Assembly: GCF_019038435.1 (NCBI RefSeq)
Contig: NZ_JAGPOX010000007.1
Location: 1 to 64,000, forward strand
DNA: 64,000 nucleotides
Source of the DNA: Nocardia alni
GTDB taxonomy: Bacteria; Actinomycetota; Actinomycetes; Mycobacteriales; Mycobacteriaceae
Reading direction: 5' to 3'
The notes under the pieces were generated by a model. It made no database searches. It saw only the letters and a list, made by a program, of their open reading frames with translations, and was not told the DNA's origin. The position numbers and the translations under genes are program-made. Position 1 is the first letter of the stretch; the number at the start of each line of letters is the position of its first letter. Positions 8,116 through 20,757 of the stretch are shown here, piece by piece.

Positions 8116-11100
8116 CAGCTCCTGGTGGGTTGCTTCGATCTCGTGGGTGGTGATGGTGCCGGAGACGTTTGCGCGCCACCCTTCCGGGCCGACGATGTCG
8201 GAGGTATCGACGGTCGCGCTGAAATAGAGCATGTCACCGTCGAAGATCGGACGTTGGTAGCGTGCTGCGGCCTGTACCGAGGAGTTGTAGGACGTGGTGA
8301 TCCGCTCGATGGTGGCGGCGTCGACGACCTGCGCGCCGATCTGTGCGCAGATCAGGTCGGCCGCCTCCTGGGCCGTCGCGTCGGCGGGAACGTCCTCGAT
8401 GCCGAATACTGCGCCGAGACCGTGCACGATCTCACCGGCGGTGTAGGTTTCGGTGGTCTCAGCCCCCGTATCGCCTGCGGAATCGAGCAGAGCGAGCGTG
8501 CCGATCTCCGCTCCGTCCGCCCGCAAGCGCGCCGCCGTCGCGTGGGCGATGGTGCCGCCGAGCGACCAGCCGAGCAGATGGTACGGACCTTCCGGTTGCA
8601 CGGTTCGGATCTCGCGGGCGTACCGCTCGGCGTAGGCATCGATCGACTGGGGTGGCGGTTCGAGGCCGCCCAGTTCTGGCGCCTGGAGTCCGTAGATCGG
8701 CCGGCCCGGCCGCAGCGCCTGTGCCAAACCCCAATAGCACCACGATGTTCCGGACGCGGGGTGGATGCAGAACACCGGCGGCCGATCACCTCCGGTCCGG
8801 ATCGGCAGCAGTACCTCCAACGGCAGCCCGGTGGGAGCCTGAGTATCGGCCGCCTCCGTGGCCGCTGCCAGTTCGGCGATCGTGCGATGCTCGAATATCT
8901 GTTGCGGATGGATGGTTACGCCCTGTGCTGCCGCCCGCGAGACCACCGCGATGGCCGTGATGCTGTCGCCGCCGATGGCGAAGAAGGCGTCGTCCACTCC
9001 GACTCGCTCGAGACCGAGAACTTCGGCGACGATCGTCGTGAGACGTTCCTCGGTCGGTGTGGTCGGCGCCCGATACGCGGCGGCATCGGTCTCGAATACC
9101 GGCTTCGGCAGGGCGGCGCGGTCGAACTTGCCGACGGCGTTGCGCGGCACCTCCTCCAGGACCATGAATTTCGCGGGAACCATGTATGCGGGGAGTACTC
9201 GGGCCGCCGCCGCGGTCAGACTCGTGGCGTCGAGTTCGGCGTCGAGCTCACCGACGACGTACGAGACCAGCGTCGTGGCGCCCGTGGGACCGTCGACGCC
9301 GAGGGTCAGGGCGAAGGCGACGCCATCGATCTGCCGCAGTGCCGCGTCGATCTCGCCGAGTTCGATACGAACTCCGTGGATCTTCACCTGGAAGTCGGTG
9401 CGTCCGACATACAGCAACTCTCGCATCGCCGTGCGCCGCACCAGATCTCCGGTGCGATACATCCGATCTCCCGGTGCACCGTACGGATTGGCGACGAATC
9501 GCGCGGCCGTGACCCCCGGTCGATCGTGGTAGCCGCGGGCGAGAGCGGGCCCGGCGAGATACAACTCACCGAGGACGCCGGCCGGTACCGGACCCAGCCG
9601 GGCATCGAGAGCCAGGGCTCCGGCCCCGCGAATAGGCCCGCCGATGGTGATCGGCGTGCCGGCCCGCAGCGGGCCCGATGTCGTTGCCCAGATGGAGAAT
9701 TCGGTCGGGCCGTAGACGTTGCGGACAGTGCGCCCGGTCGCCCATCGTTCGACGAGTTCGGTGCTGAGCGACTCCCCGCCGAAGACGAGCGTCCGCACGC
9801 TGTCCGCCGCGGCGGGGTCGAGCGTGGCGAGCACGGTCGGCGTGAGCGACACATGGGTCACCCGTTGCGTCGCGATCAGCTCGTCGAGCCCACCGCCGCC
9901 GACCACCCGCGGCGATGCGACGACGAGTGCGCCACCGGATGCGAAGGCCGACAGCGCCTCGAACAGCCAGGCGTCGAAGGCGGGCGAGGCCGCCTGCAGC
10001 ACCCGCGCGGTCTCATCGAGTTCGAGCGATTCACGCAGTGCGGCAACCAGATCGGCGATGCCGCGGTGGGTGACGCAGACACCCTTGGGTGTTCCGGTCG
10101 ATCCGGACGTGTAGATCACCCACGCGGGATTGTCCGGCCGAATCGGGCGAACCAGCTCTCGTCCGATCGGTGTGTCCTTCGATTCCTCTCCAGCCGAGGC
10201 GAATTCGACGTCATCGAGCGCCAGCCATCGAACCACGTCCGGCAACTTCGCCTCGTACGCGCCGACGGTGAGACCGATCGCCGCGCCGGAATCGCGGAGT
10301 AGACGGTGGATTCGCTCGACCGGTTGGGCGGGGTCGAGCGGCAGGAACGCGGCACCGGTCTTCGCCACGGCCCACAGCGCCACCATCAGCGAAGTGGATC
10401 GCGGCAGCGCCAGCACGACGATGGTCTCGGCGCCGACGCCGCGGCCGATGAGGTTACGGGCCAGCCGATTCGACGCCGCATCGAGCTGGCGATAGCTCAT
10501 CACGGCCCCGTCGAAGACGACCGCGGGCCGCTCCGGCCAGGTCGCGGCCGTTGTCGCCAATATCGTGGGCAACATGAGCGACTCGCCGCCCGACGGCGGG
10601 CCGATGAGGATCGCCGCGGCTCGCTCGGCGTCGTCCAGAATCTCGGCATCACCGACGGTGACCGCGGCGTCGGTGACGAAGGCGGTCAGCACACGCTGAT
10701 AGCGCGCGGCCAGCGAGACGGCGGTGTCCGGATCGAACAGATCGGTGGCGTACGTCAGCCGAACGTCGATGCCGTCGGCCTCACCCGTGCTCGAAAAGCG
10801 CTCGCGCAGTTCGAGAGTGAGGTCGAAGGGCGTCACCTGACGGTTGATGTCCTCCACCCGCACCCGCAGGCCGGGCACCTCCAGTACCGGTTCGACGAAA
10901 TTCTGCATCACCAGCAGAACCTGGAAGATCGGATGCCGCGCGGCCGATCTGGCCGGGTTGACGATCTGCACGATCCGTTCGAACGGCACATCGGCGTTGG
11001 TGAACGCGTCCAGGTCCACATCCCGCACACCGGAAAGGAATTCGCGCAGCGCGGTGTTCGAGTCGACGGGGGTGCGCAGCGCCAGGGTGTTGACGAACAT

Positions 11101-14100
11101 GCCGATCATGTTCTGCACGGATTCCGCGCCGCGACCGGCCATAGGCGTGCCGATCACCACGTCCTCGCCGGCGCCGAGCCGGGAGAACACGATCGCCAAC
11201 GCGGCATGCGCGAGCATGAACATGCTGACGTTCTCCGCTCGCGCGAAACGCGTGAGCGCGGTGTGCAATTCGCCATCGATACGGAAATCCAGATCCAGGC
11301 TGCGCAGGGAGGGCAGCGCGGGACGGGGGCGATCCAGGGGCAACGGCATCACGTCCGCGAGGGCCGTGAGGCGCTGCGTCCAGTACTGGATCTGACGGGC
11401 CGACAGCGACTCCGGATCACGCTCGTCACCCAGCAGTTCGCGTTGCCACAGGGCGTAATCGGGGTACTGGACCACCCGTGGACGCCGGGCCAGGCCCGCC
11501 GGTCCGTCCAGATAGGCCGCGATGATATCGGCGGCCAGCGGAGTCGTGGACGCACCGTCGGCGCTGATGTGGTGCACCGCGAGGACGGCGACATGTTCGG
11601 CCGGGCTCGTCCCGCGGATCCGGTACAACCCGATCCGCAGCGGAAGCTCGCGCGTGAGATCGAAGCCGGACCACGCCAGCTCATCGATCCGCTCCCGCAG
11701 CCCGGGCCCCTCGTCCACGTCGATGACGTCCAGGCCGGGCGTCACGGTCTGCGCGTCGAGCACGACCTGGTGCGGTCCCTGCGCGTCGGCCGGGTACACG
11801 GTCCGCAGACTTTCGTGCCGCGCGATCACATCGGCCACCGCGCGCCGCAGAGCCGCCACGTCGAGATCGCCGCACAGGCGCAGCGCGACCGCGATGTTGT
11901 ATGCCGCCGACCCCGGATCCAGCTGGTTCACCGCCCACATCCGTTGTTGCGCGGGCGACAACGGTATCCGGTCCGGCCGGATCCGCGTGCCCGGAAGCGG
12001 CAGACCGCGCGCGCCGGCGGCCGGGATCACCCGCGTGCACAGGGTGGCGACCGTCGGCGCGTCGAACAGATCCCGCATCGTGATCGCCGAGCCGAGTTCC
12101 AGGTTCACTCGCGCGATGACCTGGGTGGCGAGCAGCGAATCTCCTCCGAGTTCGAAGTACGATTCGTCGACGCCGACTCGCCGTCGTCCCAGCACATCCG
12201 CGAATATCGTGGCGACCGCCCGCTCTTCGGCGGTGCGCGGTGCGCTGTATCCGTTGCGACTGGTACTGAAATCCGGCCGCGGCAAGGCGTTTCGATCCAA
12301 TTTGCCGACCGGTGTCAGCGGAATCCGGTCGAGTACGACGATATTCCCCGGCACCATGTGCGGGGGCAAGGCCGCTATCGCCCGCGCGCGCAGGCGGTCG
12401 ATGTCCAGTTCGATTCCCGCTTCCGGCAGTACATGCGATACCAGCACGGTCCCGCCGGTCGGCCCGACACGATCGAGAGTGACCACGAACTTCACCTGAT
12501 CGTCGCGCCCGAGCACGGCATCGATCTCGTCGAGTTCCACCCGCTGGCCACGAATCTTCACCTGCGCGTCGTTGCGGCCCAGATAGTCCAGTGCGTAATC
12601 GCCGCGATCGTCCGGGGCGATCCACCGCACGACATCGCCTGTGCGGTACATGAGTTCGCCCGGATCACCGTACGGACAGGCGACGAACCGGCTCGCCGTC
12701 AGGGCGGGACGATCGTGATACCCGCGCGCAAGGCCGGGCCCGGCGAGATACAACTCGCCCGGAACACCCGCTGGTACCGGTCGCAGCCACGCATCGAGCA
12801 CCGCGATCGACGCTCCGCGGATCGGTCCGCCGATGGTGATCGGATGGTCCGCGCAGAGGTGGGCGGCGGTGGCCCACACGGTGAACTCCGTCGGGCCGTA
12901 CAGATTGGCCAGCGGCACGTGGGTCGACCATCGGCGCACCAGTTCGGGTCCGGCGGCTTCACCGGCCAGGGCAAGCAGCCGCAGTCCGTCGGTCGGTTCC
13001 ATTGTCCCCAGCACCGAAGGGGTTGTCACGCAATGGGTTACCTGCTCAGTTCGGATCAGGTCAGTGAGAGCCTCGCCGGCGGACACCTCCGGCGGCGCGA
13101 TCACCAGACGTGCGCCCTGCGCGTGCGCGAGCAGAATTTCGAACACCGAGGCGTCGAAACTCGGCGAGGCGACCTGAAGCACGCTGGCCGTCGCGTCGAC
13201 ATCCAGCGACTCCTGCTGCGCCGTGGTGAGATCGGCGAGACCACGCTGGGTGATCACGACCCCCTTCGGTGTGCCGGTGGATCCGGAGGTGTAGATCAGG
13301 TATGCCGCATGGGCCATCCGCAGTGGTGTCGGCCGGTCCGCGTCGGTGATCGGCTCGGCCGAGCAGCCGCGCATTTCGCACTCGGTGCCCGGATCGTCCA
13401 ACCGTAGCCAGTCGACCGTGTCCGGCAAGCTCTCGCCGGTCAGGCTGATACCGATGTGGGCTGCCGAATCCGTGAGCATGTGGGCGATCCGCTCGGCCGG
13501 ATAGTTCGGATCCAGCGGGACGAATGCCGCGCCGGTCTTGGCGACGGCCCACACCGCGCGGACCCATTCCGGCGATCGCCGCAGGGCCAGTGCGACGAAG
13601 ACATCCGGCCCGGCGCCGCGGCGAAGGAGCACCCGGGCAAGCTGATTGGCGCTCGCGTCGAGCTCCCGATAGGTCCGGGCGCTGTCACCGCGACCGATGG
13701 CGATCGCATCCGGATCGACCGCGGCACCGGCGCCGAGGATGTCCGGCAGCAGTCGCGGCGGCACAGCGCGCGGGCCACGCCTGGGCAGCACGGCGGCGAG
13801 TTCCGCGTCGTCGCACCGCGGTACCGCCGGCACGGGGGCGGACGGGTCGCCGGCGATTCGGGTGATCACCCGGACGAAGCGATCCAGCAGATGCCGCAGG
13901 GCGGGTTGCGCCGACAGATCGGCCCCGAGTTTCAGCGTCACCCGCAACCCGCCGGCCGTTCCCGCCGTGGCCCGGGTCGGAATCACGATGAGGGCCAAGG
14001 GATATGGCGACGAATCGACGGTCGCGGTATCGACCAGCCGAATTCCGGTGAGGTCCAGCGCCTCGGTGAGCGCCCCGGAGTCCATCGGGTACGACTCGAA

Positions 14101-17100
14101 AGCGACCATGGTGTCGAACAATTCGGTCTGTCCGGCCCATCGCTGGATCTCGCGCAGTCCGATATGCCGGTGGTCGGCCACCGCGGCCTGTTCGGAGTGG
14201 ATCCGGCTCAGCAGATCGGCCACCGACTCGCGCGGGTCGAGCCGTACCCGCACCGGAACGGTGTTGATCAGCAGGCCCACCAGGTCCTGCGCGCCGGGCA
14301 GTTGCGGCGGCCGCACCGACACGGCCGTGCCGAACATGACGTCCGTGCGCCCGGTGAGCAGTGCGAGCAGCATCGCCCATCCGGCCTGGACGACGGTGTT
14401 CACCGTCGCCCCCGCCGCCCGGGCGGTGTGCTCGAGCGCGGTGACGGTCTCGGCCGGCAACTCCACCGAGACGATCTCGTCCGCGGCGCGCGGGGAGGCC
14501 GGGAGCGCCGAGGTGACCCGGGTGGGCGATTCCAGGCCAGACAGTGCCTGCTGCCAGGCGGCTTTCGACGTCTCCGCATCCTGCTCGCCCAACCAGGACA
14601 GGAACTCTCGGTACGAACCCGCGGCGGGCAGAACCGAGGGATCACCCGAACTCTGGTACAGCGCCAGCAGTTCCCGCACCAGCAGCGGGCCGGACCAGCC
14701 GTCCAGCACGATGTGGTGGTTGGTCATCACGAGTGTGCAGGTGTCGATGTCCGTGCGGGCGAAGATGAATCGCAGGAGCGGCGGGTGGGCGAGGTCGAAT
14801 CTCGTTGTGCTGTCGAGTTCGATCACGCGGTCGGCCTCGGCGCGGTCGGCCGGATCGAGGACGCGGAACTCGACCGGTACGCCGGCGAGCACCACCTGCC
14901 GCGGGCCCTGGCCGGTTTCGACGAATCCGGTGCGCAGGCTCTCATGACGGTCGACCAGCGCCTGCGCGGCGGCTCGCAGCCGGTCGGCGTCGACCGGTCC
15001 GGTGAGGGTGAACCGGGATTGCACCAGGTAGTCGTCGGTCGCGTCGATGTCGTAGCGGGCGTGGAAGAACATCCCGGCCTGCAGCGGCGACAACGGCCAC
15101 ACGTCCACGAGGTTCGGATAGTCGAGCTGCCAGCCGTCGATCTGCTCCTGGGGCACCGGGGTGAGCGGGAAGTCCGAGGGAGTATGGCCGCCCGCGCCCG
15201 GCGAGAGCGCATGGCCGGCCAGCGCGGCCGCGGCGCGATGCCAGAGTTCGGTGATCTCGTCGATATCCGTTTTGCCGATCGCCAGTGTGGCGTAGGTCCA
15301 CGTGAGTGCCAGGCGCGGGCCGTCGATGGTGTGCCGTACCAGGGCGGCGATGTCGACGACCTTGGACAGCGGTGTCCTGTCGTCGTCGGTGATCGCGAAA
15401 AGCCGTGGCAGCCAGAGTGTCTCCCGCTCCGTCCGGTCGGGCCCGTCGGTCGCGGGGCGACCCAGGTAGCGGAAGCCGATCCGGGGCGCGCGGGCGGAGT
15501 CGAACAGATCCGCGGTTCGCGGCCCGAGCCGGCGCAGCATGTCGAAACCGATGCCGTCGGCCGGCACGGCCCGCAACTGCTCCTTGACCGCCATGAGCGC
15601 CGCCCCGGCGGCCGCGCCGCCGGCGAACGCGTCGTCGAGATCGACGCCCGCGAGATCGAGGACGACCGGATAGTCGAAGCGGAACCGTCCGACCGTCCGG
15701 GCCAGGTCGGCGCCCGGAACAGCGCGCTCCCGGCCGTCGCCCTCCACGCTGAGCATCGTCGCGGTCCGGTCGTCGCCGGTGCCTACGCGGCCGTCGCCGA
15801 TGCGAAGGCGCCAGGCGCTCAATGCCATCGCCAGCGCGGTCAGGAGCGCATCCTCGGGGCGGCAATGAAACCGCTCCGGAATGACGGTCAGCAGGGTATC
15901 GGTGAGATCGGGCGGGATCGCGGTACGCAACCGCGCCGAGGTCGCCCTGATGTCCACGGCCGGATCCAGGTCGGAGGCGCCGACTCTCGGGTCGATCGAC
16001 CCGAGAATCCCTTGCCACACCGGCAATTCGCCGACCTGGTCGGCGGCCTGCCGGCCCAGCCCGCGCGCCCACCGCCGGAACGACGTGCCGACCGGCGGCA
16101 GCACCGCGGGCGCCCGTTGCCCGGCGACGCTCGCGGCCGACGTACCGGCCACACTCGTGCACGCGGCGGCCAGGTCCGACAGCAGAATGCGCCACGACGC
16201 CGCGTCCACGATCGAGCGATGCAGGACCAGCCACAGCAGGGACGGGCCGTCGGCCGGTTCGATGATCACGAAGCGCGCCACGGTTCCCTCGGTCGGATCC
16301 AAAAGCTCTGTCGCGCGCCGCAATTCGCGCTCGCACGCCTCGCCGAGGTGCGGGCTCGCCGGGACGACGGTGATCAAGGCGTCCGCGTCGACCGCACCCC
16401 GGGGGCGCACGGTCATCATCCAGCCGGAGTCCTGGGGATGCAGGCGCATCCGCAGCATGTCGTGATGGTCGATCACCGCGCGTATCGCGGCCGCGAACTG
16501 CTCGCGGCCGATGCCCGCGGGCAGTTCGGTCAGGATCGCCTGGCCGTTGCGTTTCCAGTAGCCGTCCGGTGCGATTCTCGCCGTCATCGACATCAGTGCC
16601 GGAGTCGGGTCGATCGGTCCGACTCCGCCACCGGGCAACTCGGCGAGCGCCTGATCGTCGATGTCGACGGCCACCGCGGCCAGTGCGGCAACCGTCTTGT
16701 GCTCGAACATATCCTGCGCGGAAATCTTCAGCCCGGCGGCCCGGGCCTGCGAAAGAAACTGGACGGCAACGATACTGTCACCGCCGAGGGCGAAGAAGCT
16801 GTCGTCCACCCCGACCGAGTCCACGCCCAGCGCCTGCGCGAAGAGCGTCGCCAGTGTCGCCTCGCGCGGGGTGGTCGGCGCCCGCCCGGCGCCGTCTCGC
16901 GGAACGAAATCCGTTGTGGGCAGGGCTTTACGGTCGACCTTGCCCGACGGCATCCGGGGGATGTCCTCGACGACGGTGATCGCCGCGGGCACCATGTACG
17001 ACGGAAGGGTGGCGACCAGGGCCGCCCGCAGCCGCTCCGGCCGCACGTCCGCGCCGGGCTTGCCGACGACGTACGACACCAGCACGCTGCCGCCGGCGGC

Positions 17101-19794
17101 AGTCCGAGTCCCGATGGTGACGGCCTCATCGATCTCGCCGCCGCGGCGCAGCGCCTCGTCGATCTCGCCGAGTTCGATCCGGTAGCCCCGGAGCTTGACC
17201 TGAAAGTCGGCGCGGCCCACGTATTGCAGCGTCAGCTCGCCGTCGTCGTTCCTCGACCAGCGCACGAGATCGCCGGTTCGGTACCTGCGGGCGCCCGGCT
17301 CGTGCGGATCGGCGACGAACCGGGACGCCGTCATGCCCCGGCGGTTGTAATACCCGCGTGCGACTCCGGCGCCGCCGATGTACAACTCGCCGATCGTGCC
17401 CAGCGGAACAGGTCGCAGCCATGGATCGAGCACGGTCGCGGTGGTCCCGCGTACGAGGCTGCCGATCGTGATGGCCCGATCGGGCCGCAACGGGCCGCTG
17501 AACGTGGAGGTGATGGTCGTCTCGGTGGGTCCGTAGGCGTTGACGAGCCGCCTGCCGGACCATGCGACCGCGAGTTCCGGCGGGCACACGTCGCCGCCGA
17601 CCTCGACCGCGCGCAGATCCGGAATCCGCCGCGGGTCGAGCGTGGAGACGACCGCGGGCGTCGAGTCCAGATGGGTGACGTGGTGCTCTCGCAGCCTCCG
17701 TGTCAGCTCCTCGCCGCCGTACGCGGACGGCGGAACCACCGCGAGCGTGGCGCCGGTTCCGAAGGTGACCAGTAGCTCCTCGATCGAGACGTCGAAGCTC
17801 GGCGGAATCACATGGGCGACGACGGAATTCGCCGAAACATCCAGGGCGGCACGGCAGCTGGCGGTCAGGCTGGTCAATCCCCGATGGGGAACCATGACAC
17901 CCTTGGGCAGCCCGGTGGAGCCGGAGGTGTAGATGATGTACGCGGTCTGGTCGATGGTGCAGCGCCCGAGCCGCTCATCGTCGCGGATCGGGTCGCCGGA
18001 CTCCGCCGCGATCCGTTCGCGCAGGGCGGGATCATCGATGGCGGACCAGCACACCGTATCCGGCAGCCGGTCATGGGCCGCGGCCACGCACAGGCCGCTG
18101 GCGACACGGCTGTCGGTCACCATGTGCTCGATCCGGTCGGCCGGGTACTCGGGATCGATCGGCACGAACGCGGCGCCGGTCTTGGCGACGGCCCAGACCG
18201 ACTGCACCGACTCGATCGAGCGTGGAATCGCGATCGCGACAGCCTGTTCGGGGCCGACGCCTTCCGCGATGAGAACCCGGGCCAGGCGGTTCGAGTACTC
18301 GTCCAGCTGGCGGTAGGTGAGCTCGACGGTCTCGTCGACGAGCGCGATCGAGTCGGGGGCGATCGCCACCCCTTCGCCGAGGATCTCGGCGAAGGTCCGG
18401 GTCGGTTCGGCCGCGCGACCGCGGGCGGGCACGACCACCGAGCGCTCGGCAGCGGACAGCGCGTCGAGTGTCACCAACTTCGCGGCGCCGTCGGCGGCCA
18501 CGAAGCGGTGCAGGTAATCGAGGAATCGCGTCCGCTGGGCCGTCAGCTGGTCGGAGCCGTACAGGGCGGAATTGGCCTGGAAGTCGATGCGCGTGCGCTC
18601 GCCGCCCACCTCCGGATAGAGATTGACGAACAGGTCGTCGATCGGCCCGGAGGTCAGGACGTGCAGCCGGCCGGTCACCGGCCCGAATTCGAGCCGACCG
18701 GCCATCATGAGGTTCACCGACGGCCCGAACGAGGCGGCCTCGTCCATCGGCCACCCGAGGTCACGGACGATATCTTCCTGACGGTAGCGCTGGCGGCGCA
18801 GCGCTCCGGTCAGCTCGGTCTGGGCCGACCCGATGACCTCGCGCACGGTGGCGCCGGGCCGCAGCCGCAGCCGCAGCGGGACGACATTGGCGATCATTCC
18901 GCCCGAACGTCGCAGCCACGCCGTGCTGCGCGCCGAGACCGGCAGGCTCAGAACCACTTCCGCTGCGCCGGTCATCGACCCCAGGTAGGCCGCGAACGCC
19001 CCGACGACGATCGGCGCGAGGCTCGACGACTGTGCCGTCGCGACCGCGGCGATCAATTCCGTTGTGTCGGGTGGCAACTCGCCTGCGGCCAGGATCGGAT
19101 GCGCGTTCGCGGGGGCGGTGCGCCCGGCGAGGCCGATCGGATCGGCCATCCCGGCCAGATGCTCGCGCCAGTACTCCCCGTCGGCCCGGAATCGATCCGA
19201 ATTGCGATATGCCACATCATCTTCGACGATCCGTCGCAGTGCGTCGGCCGTCGCCGGCGGGGCCTGGTCGCCGCGCAGTGCGGCGTTGTACAGCTGCGCG
19301 GTGCGCTGCACCATCGCCAAGGCGCCCATTCCATCGATCACGATGTGATGGAAGCGCGAATACCAGAACCATCGTTCGTCGGACAGGCGCAGCAACGCCG
19401 ACGACACCAGGCGATCGCCGAGTAGGTCCAGTGGCCGCGAATACTCCGCCCGCATCCAGGCGTACGCGGCGGACTCGGGATCCGGGTCGTCGCGCAGGTC
19501 CAGCAGCACGTAGCCGTCGTACAGGCTGGTGTCGACGACCTGTAGCGGCCGGCCGTCGAACTCGGCAATCCGGACATAGCCGGTGCCGAACTCGCGGCCG
19601 GCCTGGCGCGCCGCTGCCGCGAGCAGGTCGAGATCGATTTTCCCGACCAGTTCGATGTATTGGGCGATGGAAATCGGCATCTCCCCGGCGAGCTGCTGGG
19701 CGAACCAGATGCCCCGTTGTGCTGCGGAGAGTTCGAATGCGCCATCGGGCATGGTTGCGCCCGGATGCGCTGGCAGAACTGATATTTGACGCAT
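8044..19794 (-). CDS. Trimodular non-ribosomal peptide synthetase, C-A-T-E-C-A-T-C-A-T-TE
   Basis: A 3916-aa assembly line predicted to make and release a tripeptide. Approximate order: C1 16-450 (HHIVIDG), A1 460-960 ([11 protein letters not shown]), T1 with GGDS serine ~1007, E-type domain 1060-1490, C2 1515-1950 (HHIVLDG), A2 1990-2500, T2 (GGDSL), C3 2600-3040 (HHISADG), A3 3070-3560, T3 (GGDSI), thioesterase 3665-end with GWSLGG serine ~3744. The E domain reads [10 protein letters not shown] at ~1192 instead of HHxxxDG, EGDGRE instead of EGHGRE and GRFRF instead of GWFT, so it is probably inactive. ATG 19794 is preferred to 19806 because a decayed duplicate upstream keeps the same ATG behind GAGGT. 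No MbtH, tailoring or transporter gene adjoins it. The substrates are unknown. Confidence 0.93.
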   Translation of the reverse strand: MRQISVLPAHPGATMPDGAFELSAAQRGIWFAQQLAGEMPISIAQYIELVGKIDLDLLAAAARQAGREFGTGYVRIAEFDGRPLQVVDTSLYDGYVLLDLRDDPDPESAAYAWMRAEYSRPLDLLGDRLVSSALLRLSDERWFWYSRFHHIVIDGMGALAMVQRTAQLYNAALRGDQAPPATADALRRIVEDDVAYRNSDRFRADGEYWREHLAGMADPIGLAGRTAPANAHPILAAGELPPDTTELIAAVATAQSSSLAPIVVGAFAAYLGSMTGAAEVVLSLPVSARSTAWLRRSGGMIANVVPLRLRLRPGATVREVIGSAQTELTGALRRQRYRQEDIVRDLGWPMDEAASFGPSVNLMMAGRLEFGPVTGRLHVLTSGPIDDLFVNLYPEVGGERTRIDFQANSALYGSDQLTAQRTRFLDYLHRFVAADGAAKLVTLDALSAAERSVVVPARGRAAEPTRTFAEILGEGVAIAPDSIALVDETVELTYRQLDEYSNRLARVLIAEGVGPEQAVAIAIPRSIESVQSVWAVAKTGAAFVPIDPEYPADRIEHMVTDSRVASGLCVAAAHDRLPDTVCWSAIDDPALRERIAAESGDPIRDDERLGRCTIDQTAYIIYTSGSTGLPKGVMVPHRGLTSLTASCRAALDVSANSVVAHVIPPSFDVSIEELLVTFGTGATLAVVPPSAYGGEELTRRLREHHVTHLDSTPAVVSTLDPRRIPDLRAVEVGGDVCPPELAVAWSGRRLVNAYGPTETTITSTFSGPLRPDRAITIGSLVRGTTATVLDPWLRPVPLGTIGELYIGGAGVARGYYNRRGMTASRFVADPHEPGARRYRTGDLVRWSRNDDGELTLQYVGRADFQVKLRGYRIELGEIDEALRRGGEIDEAVTIGTRTAAGGSVLVSYVVGKPGADVRPERLRAALVATLPSYMVPAAITVVEDIPRMPSGKVDRKALPTTDFVPRDGAGRAPTTPREATLATLFAQALGVDSVGVDDSFFALGGDSIVAVQFLSQARAAGLKISAQDMFEHKTVAALAAVAVDIDDQALAELPGGGVGPIDPTPALMSMTARIAPDGYWKRNGQAILTELPAGIGREQFAAAIRAVIDHHDMLRMRLHPQDSGWMMTVRPRGAVDADALITVVPASPHLGEACERELRRATELLDPTEGTVARFVIIEPADGPSLLWLVLHRSIVDAASWRILLSDLAAACTSVAGTSAASVAGQRAPAVLPPVGTSFRRWARGLGRQAADQVGELPVWQGILGSIDPRVGASDLDPAVDIRATSARLRTAIPPDLTDTLLTVIPERFHCRPEDALLTALAMALSAWRLRIGDGRVGTGDDRTATMLSVEGDGRERAVPGADLARTVGRFRFDYPVVLDLAGVDLDDAFAGGAAAGAALMAVKEQLRAVPADGIGFDMLRRLGPRTADLFDSARAPRIGFRYLGRPATDGPDRTERETLWLPRLFAITDDDRTPLSKVVDIAALVRHTIDGPRLALTWTYATLAIGKTDIDEITELWHRAAAALAGHALSPGAGGHTPSDFPLTPVPQEQIDGWQLDYPNLVDVWPLSPLQAGMFFHARYDIDATDDYLVQSRFTLTGPVDADRLRAAAQALVDRHESLRTGFVETGQGPRQVVLAGVPVEFRVLDPADRAEADRVIELDSTTRFDLAHPPLLRFIFARTDIDTCTLVMTNHHIVLDGWSGPLLVRELLALYQSSGDPSVLPAAGSYREFLSWLGEQDAETSKAAWQQALSGLESPTRVTSALPASPRAADEIVSVELPAETVTALEHTARAAGATVNTVVQAGWAMLLALLTGRTDVMFGTAVSVRPPQLPGAQDLVGLLINTVPVRVRLDPRESVADLLSRIHSEQAAVADHRHIGLREIQRWAGQTELFDTMVAFESYPMDSGALTEALDLTGIRLVDTATVDSSPYPLALIVIPTRATAGTAGGLRVTLKLGADLSAQPALRHLLDRFVRVITRIAGDPSAPVPAVPRCDDAELAAVLPRRGPRAVPPRLLPDILGAGAAVDPDAIAIGRGDSARTYRELDASANQLARVLLRRGAGPDVFVALALRRSPEWVRAVWAVAKTGAAFVPLDPNYPAERIAHMLTDSAAHIGISLTGESLPDTVDWLRLDDPGTECEMRGCSAEPITDADRPTPLRMAHAAYLIYTSGSTGTPKGVVITQRGLADLTTAQQESLDVDATASVLQVASPSFDASVFEILLAHAQGARLVIAPPEVSAGEALTDLIRTEQVTHCVTTPSVLGTMEPTDGLRLLALAGEAAGPELVRRWSTHVPLANLYGPTEFTVWATAAHLCADHPITIGGPIRGASIAVLDAWLRPVPAGVPGELYLAGPGLARGYHDRPALTASRFVACPYGDPGELMYRTGDVVRWIAPDDRGDYALDYLGRNDAQVKIRGQRVELDEIDAVLGRDDQVKFVVTLDRVGPTGGTVLVSHVLPEAGIELDIDRLRARAIAALPPHMVPGNIVVLDRIPLTPVGKLDRNALPRPDFSTSRNGYSAPRTAEERAVATIFADVLGRRRVGVDESYFELGGDSLLATQVIARVNLELGSAITMRDLFDAPTVATLCTRVIPAAGARGLPLPGTRIRPDRIPLSPAQQRMWAVNQLDPGSAAYNIAVALRLCGDLDVAALRRAVADVIARHESLRTVYPADAQGPHQVVLDAQTVTPGLDVIDVDEGPGLRERIDELAWSGFDLTRELPLRIGLYRIRGTSPAEHVAVLAVHHISADGASTTPLAADIIAAYLDGPAGLARRPRVVQYPDYALWQRELLGDERDPESLSARQIQYWTQRLTALADVMPLPLDRPRPALPSLRSLDLDFRIDGELHTALTRFARAENVSMFMLAHAALAIVFSRLGAGEDVVIGTPMAGRGAESVQNMIGMFVNTLALRTPVDSNTALREFLSGVRDVDLDAFTNADVPFERIVQIVNPARSAARHPIFQVLLVMQNFVEPVLEVPGLRVRVEDINRQVTPFDLTLELRERFSSTGEADGIDVRLTYATDLFDPDTAVSLAARYQRVLTAFVTDAAVTVGDAEILDDAERAAAILIGPPSGGESLMLPTILATTAATWPERPAVVFDGAVMSYRQLDAASNRLARNLIGRGVGAETIVVLALPRSTSLMVALWAVAKTGAAFLPLDPAQPVERIHRLLRDSGAAIGLTVGAYEAKLPDVVRWLALDDVEFASAGEESKDTPIGRELVRPIRPDNPAWVIYTSGSTGTPKGVCVTHRGIADLVAALRESLELDETARVLQAASPAFDAWLFEALSAFASGGALVVASPRVVGGGGLDELIATQRVTHVSLTPTVLATLDPAAADSVRTLVFGGESLSTELVERWATGRTVRNVYGPTEFSIWATTSGPLRAGTPITIGGPIRGAGALALDARLGPVPAGVLGELYLAGPALARGYHDRPGVTAARFVANPYGAPGDRMYRTGDLVRRTAMRELLYVGRTDFQVKIHGVRIELGEIDAALRQIDGVAFALTLGVDGPTGATTLVSYVVGELDAELDATSLTAAAARVLPAYMVPAKFMVLEEVPRNAVGKFDRAALPKPVFETDAAAYRAPTTPTEERLTTIVAEVLGLERVGVDDAFFAIGGDSITAIAVVSRAAAQGVTIHPQQIFEHRTIAELAAATEAADTQAPTGLPLEVLLPIRTGGDRPPVFCIHPASGTSWCYWGLAQALRPGRPIYGLQAPELGGLEPPPQSIDAYAERYAREIRTVQPEGPYHLLGWSLGGTIAHATAARLRADGAEIGTLALLDSAGDTGAETTETYTAGEIVHGLGAVFGIEDVPADATAQEAADLICAQIGAQVVDAATIERITTSYNSSVQAAARYQRPIFDGDMLYFSATVDTSDIVGPEGWRANVSGTITTHEIEATHQELTAPHVLPTIARALDQHLGQADPQ

Positions 19795-20015
19795 AATCAA
19801 TCTCATATTCGATGGGATGAATCAAGCTCGTATCGGCCTCATTGCCACGGGCGTGTATGTCAGGAATCTCATGCTGACCAGTACTCGATGTATTCGATAC
19901 TGCCGCCGTCCGGGATGGGTCGGAATTTCATCGATTCCGGTCGGTCTCATCCCCGTGGATCACCCTGGTTCCGGTTCGCCCGTTTCTCCAGGGCAGTCCC
20001 TGTCGCCTTATTATC

Positions 20016-20350
20016 TGTAGCTTCGGTAGAAACCTGGCTCCCGCCTCCGTGGTTTCGAACTCGCCCCCGTCGCCGATCCCGGATCGGCTGGTACCGCGTG
20101 CGCTCTATATCGTCTCGGCACGTCTTCCCCTGGTCGTGATGTGCGCTCCGCTGTCGGATCGCGCACCTGTTCAGCTACCGGTCCCGGCCGAAGGCCCGAA
20201 CATCACCTCGTGGGTGAAACCTCGTCGTTTTTCGCTCGGGTACCGCCGAAACCGGCAGAAGACCAGCCTTCCAGGGCCTTGTAACGGCCGGGGTGAGCAT
20301 GAAGTACAACTTGGTCCCGGGACTGTAACCGCTGTCGGATCATGCTACGG
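20016..20350 (-). pseudogene. Relic of a second CMD/AhpD-like gene
   Basis: Aligned by eye to the intact gene at 20758-21339, this stretch keeps matching blocks in the same order. The minus-strand start region reads DSGYSPGTK against NSGYRPGTK. The plus-strand text CCTCGTGGGTGAAACC matches CCTCATGGGTGAACTT. AGAAGACCAGCCTT matches AGAAGACCAGCTT. GGTACCGCGTGCGCTC matches AGTACCGCGTGCACCT. The end region near CTGTAGC matches the live stop region. About 250 bp of the interior is missing and no open frame remains, so it is non-functional. Confidence 0.7.
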
Positions 20351-20425
20351 GAGATCCAGTAAACCAATGGTTATCGAGCGATCCGGGGATGCTCGCCGTC
20401 GGCGAGTCCAACGGCCCAGCATCGG

Positions 20426-20491
20426 AAACCACCCGAGGTCACCGGGCAGGTCGACACCCGTATGCACTGGTAGGGCTGATATCTCACGCAT
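20426..20491 (-). pseudogene. Relic of the NRPS 5' end
   Basis: On the minus strand from ATG 20491 the sequence reads MREISALPVHTG, against [12 protein letters not shown] in the live NRPS. A Shine-Dalgarno-like GAGGT sits just before the ATG. Homology is lost after roughly 60 bp and the frame does not continue into an adenylation or condensation domain. It is the partner of the duplication described for 19750-21339 and supports ATG 19794 as the true NRPS start. Confidence 0.7.
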
Positions 20492-20757
20492 ATTCGACCT
20501 CGTGTTCTGTGGAATGAATCGAGCTCGTATCGGCTACGTTGCCGAGGTGGAACATTCCATTAATCGCTTTCTCGGTCGTGAATGTTAGGCAGTTTGCGAG
20601 AACGATACCGATACGCAACGCATTCGGTACTGCCGCGCACGAAGGATCGTTCGTATTTAAATGACCCCGGTCGGTTTAGGTTTCCATAGGTGAATTCGGC
20701 GAACTCCGGTTGGTTTCATCACCAATTTCGGAGAATTTTAGGGACGTTCGGCCCTTG

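Noticed and set aside
10306..17775. Very long plus-strand ORFs (over 1000 and 1400 codons) opposite the NRPS
   Set aside because: They are antisense shadows of the NRPS frame, made of Arg/Gly/His/Asp-rich sequence without domains. GC-rich coding DNA commonly leaves such open frames.
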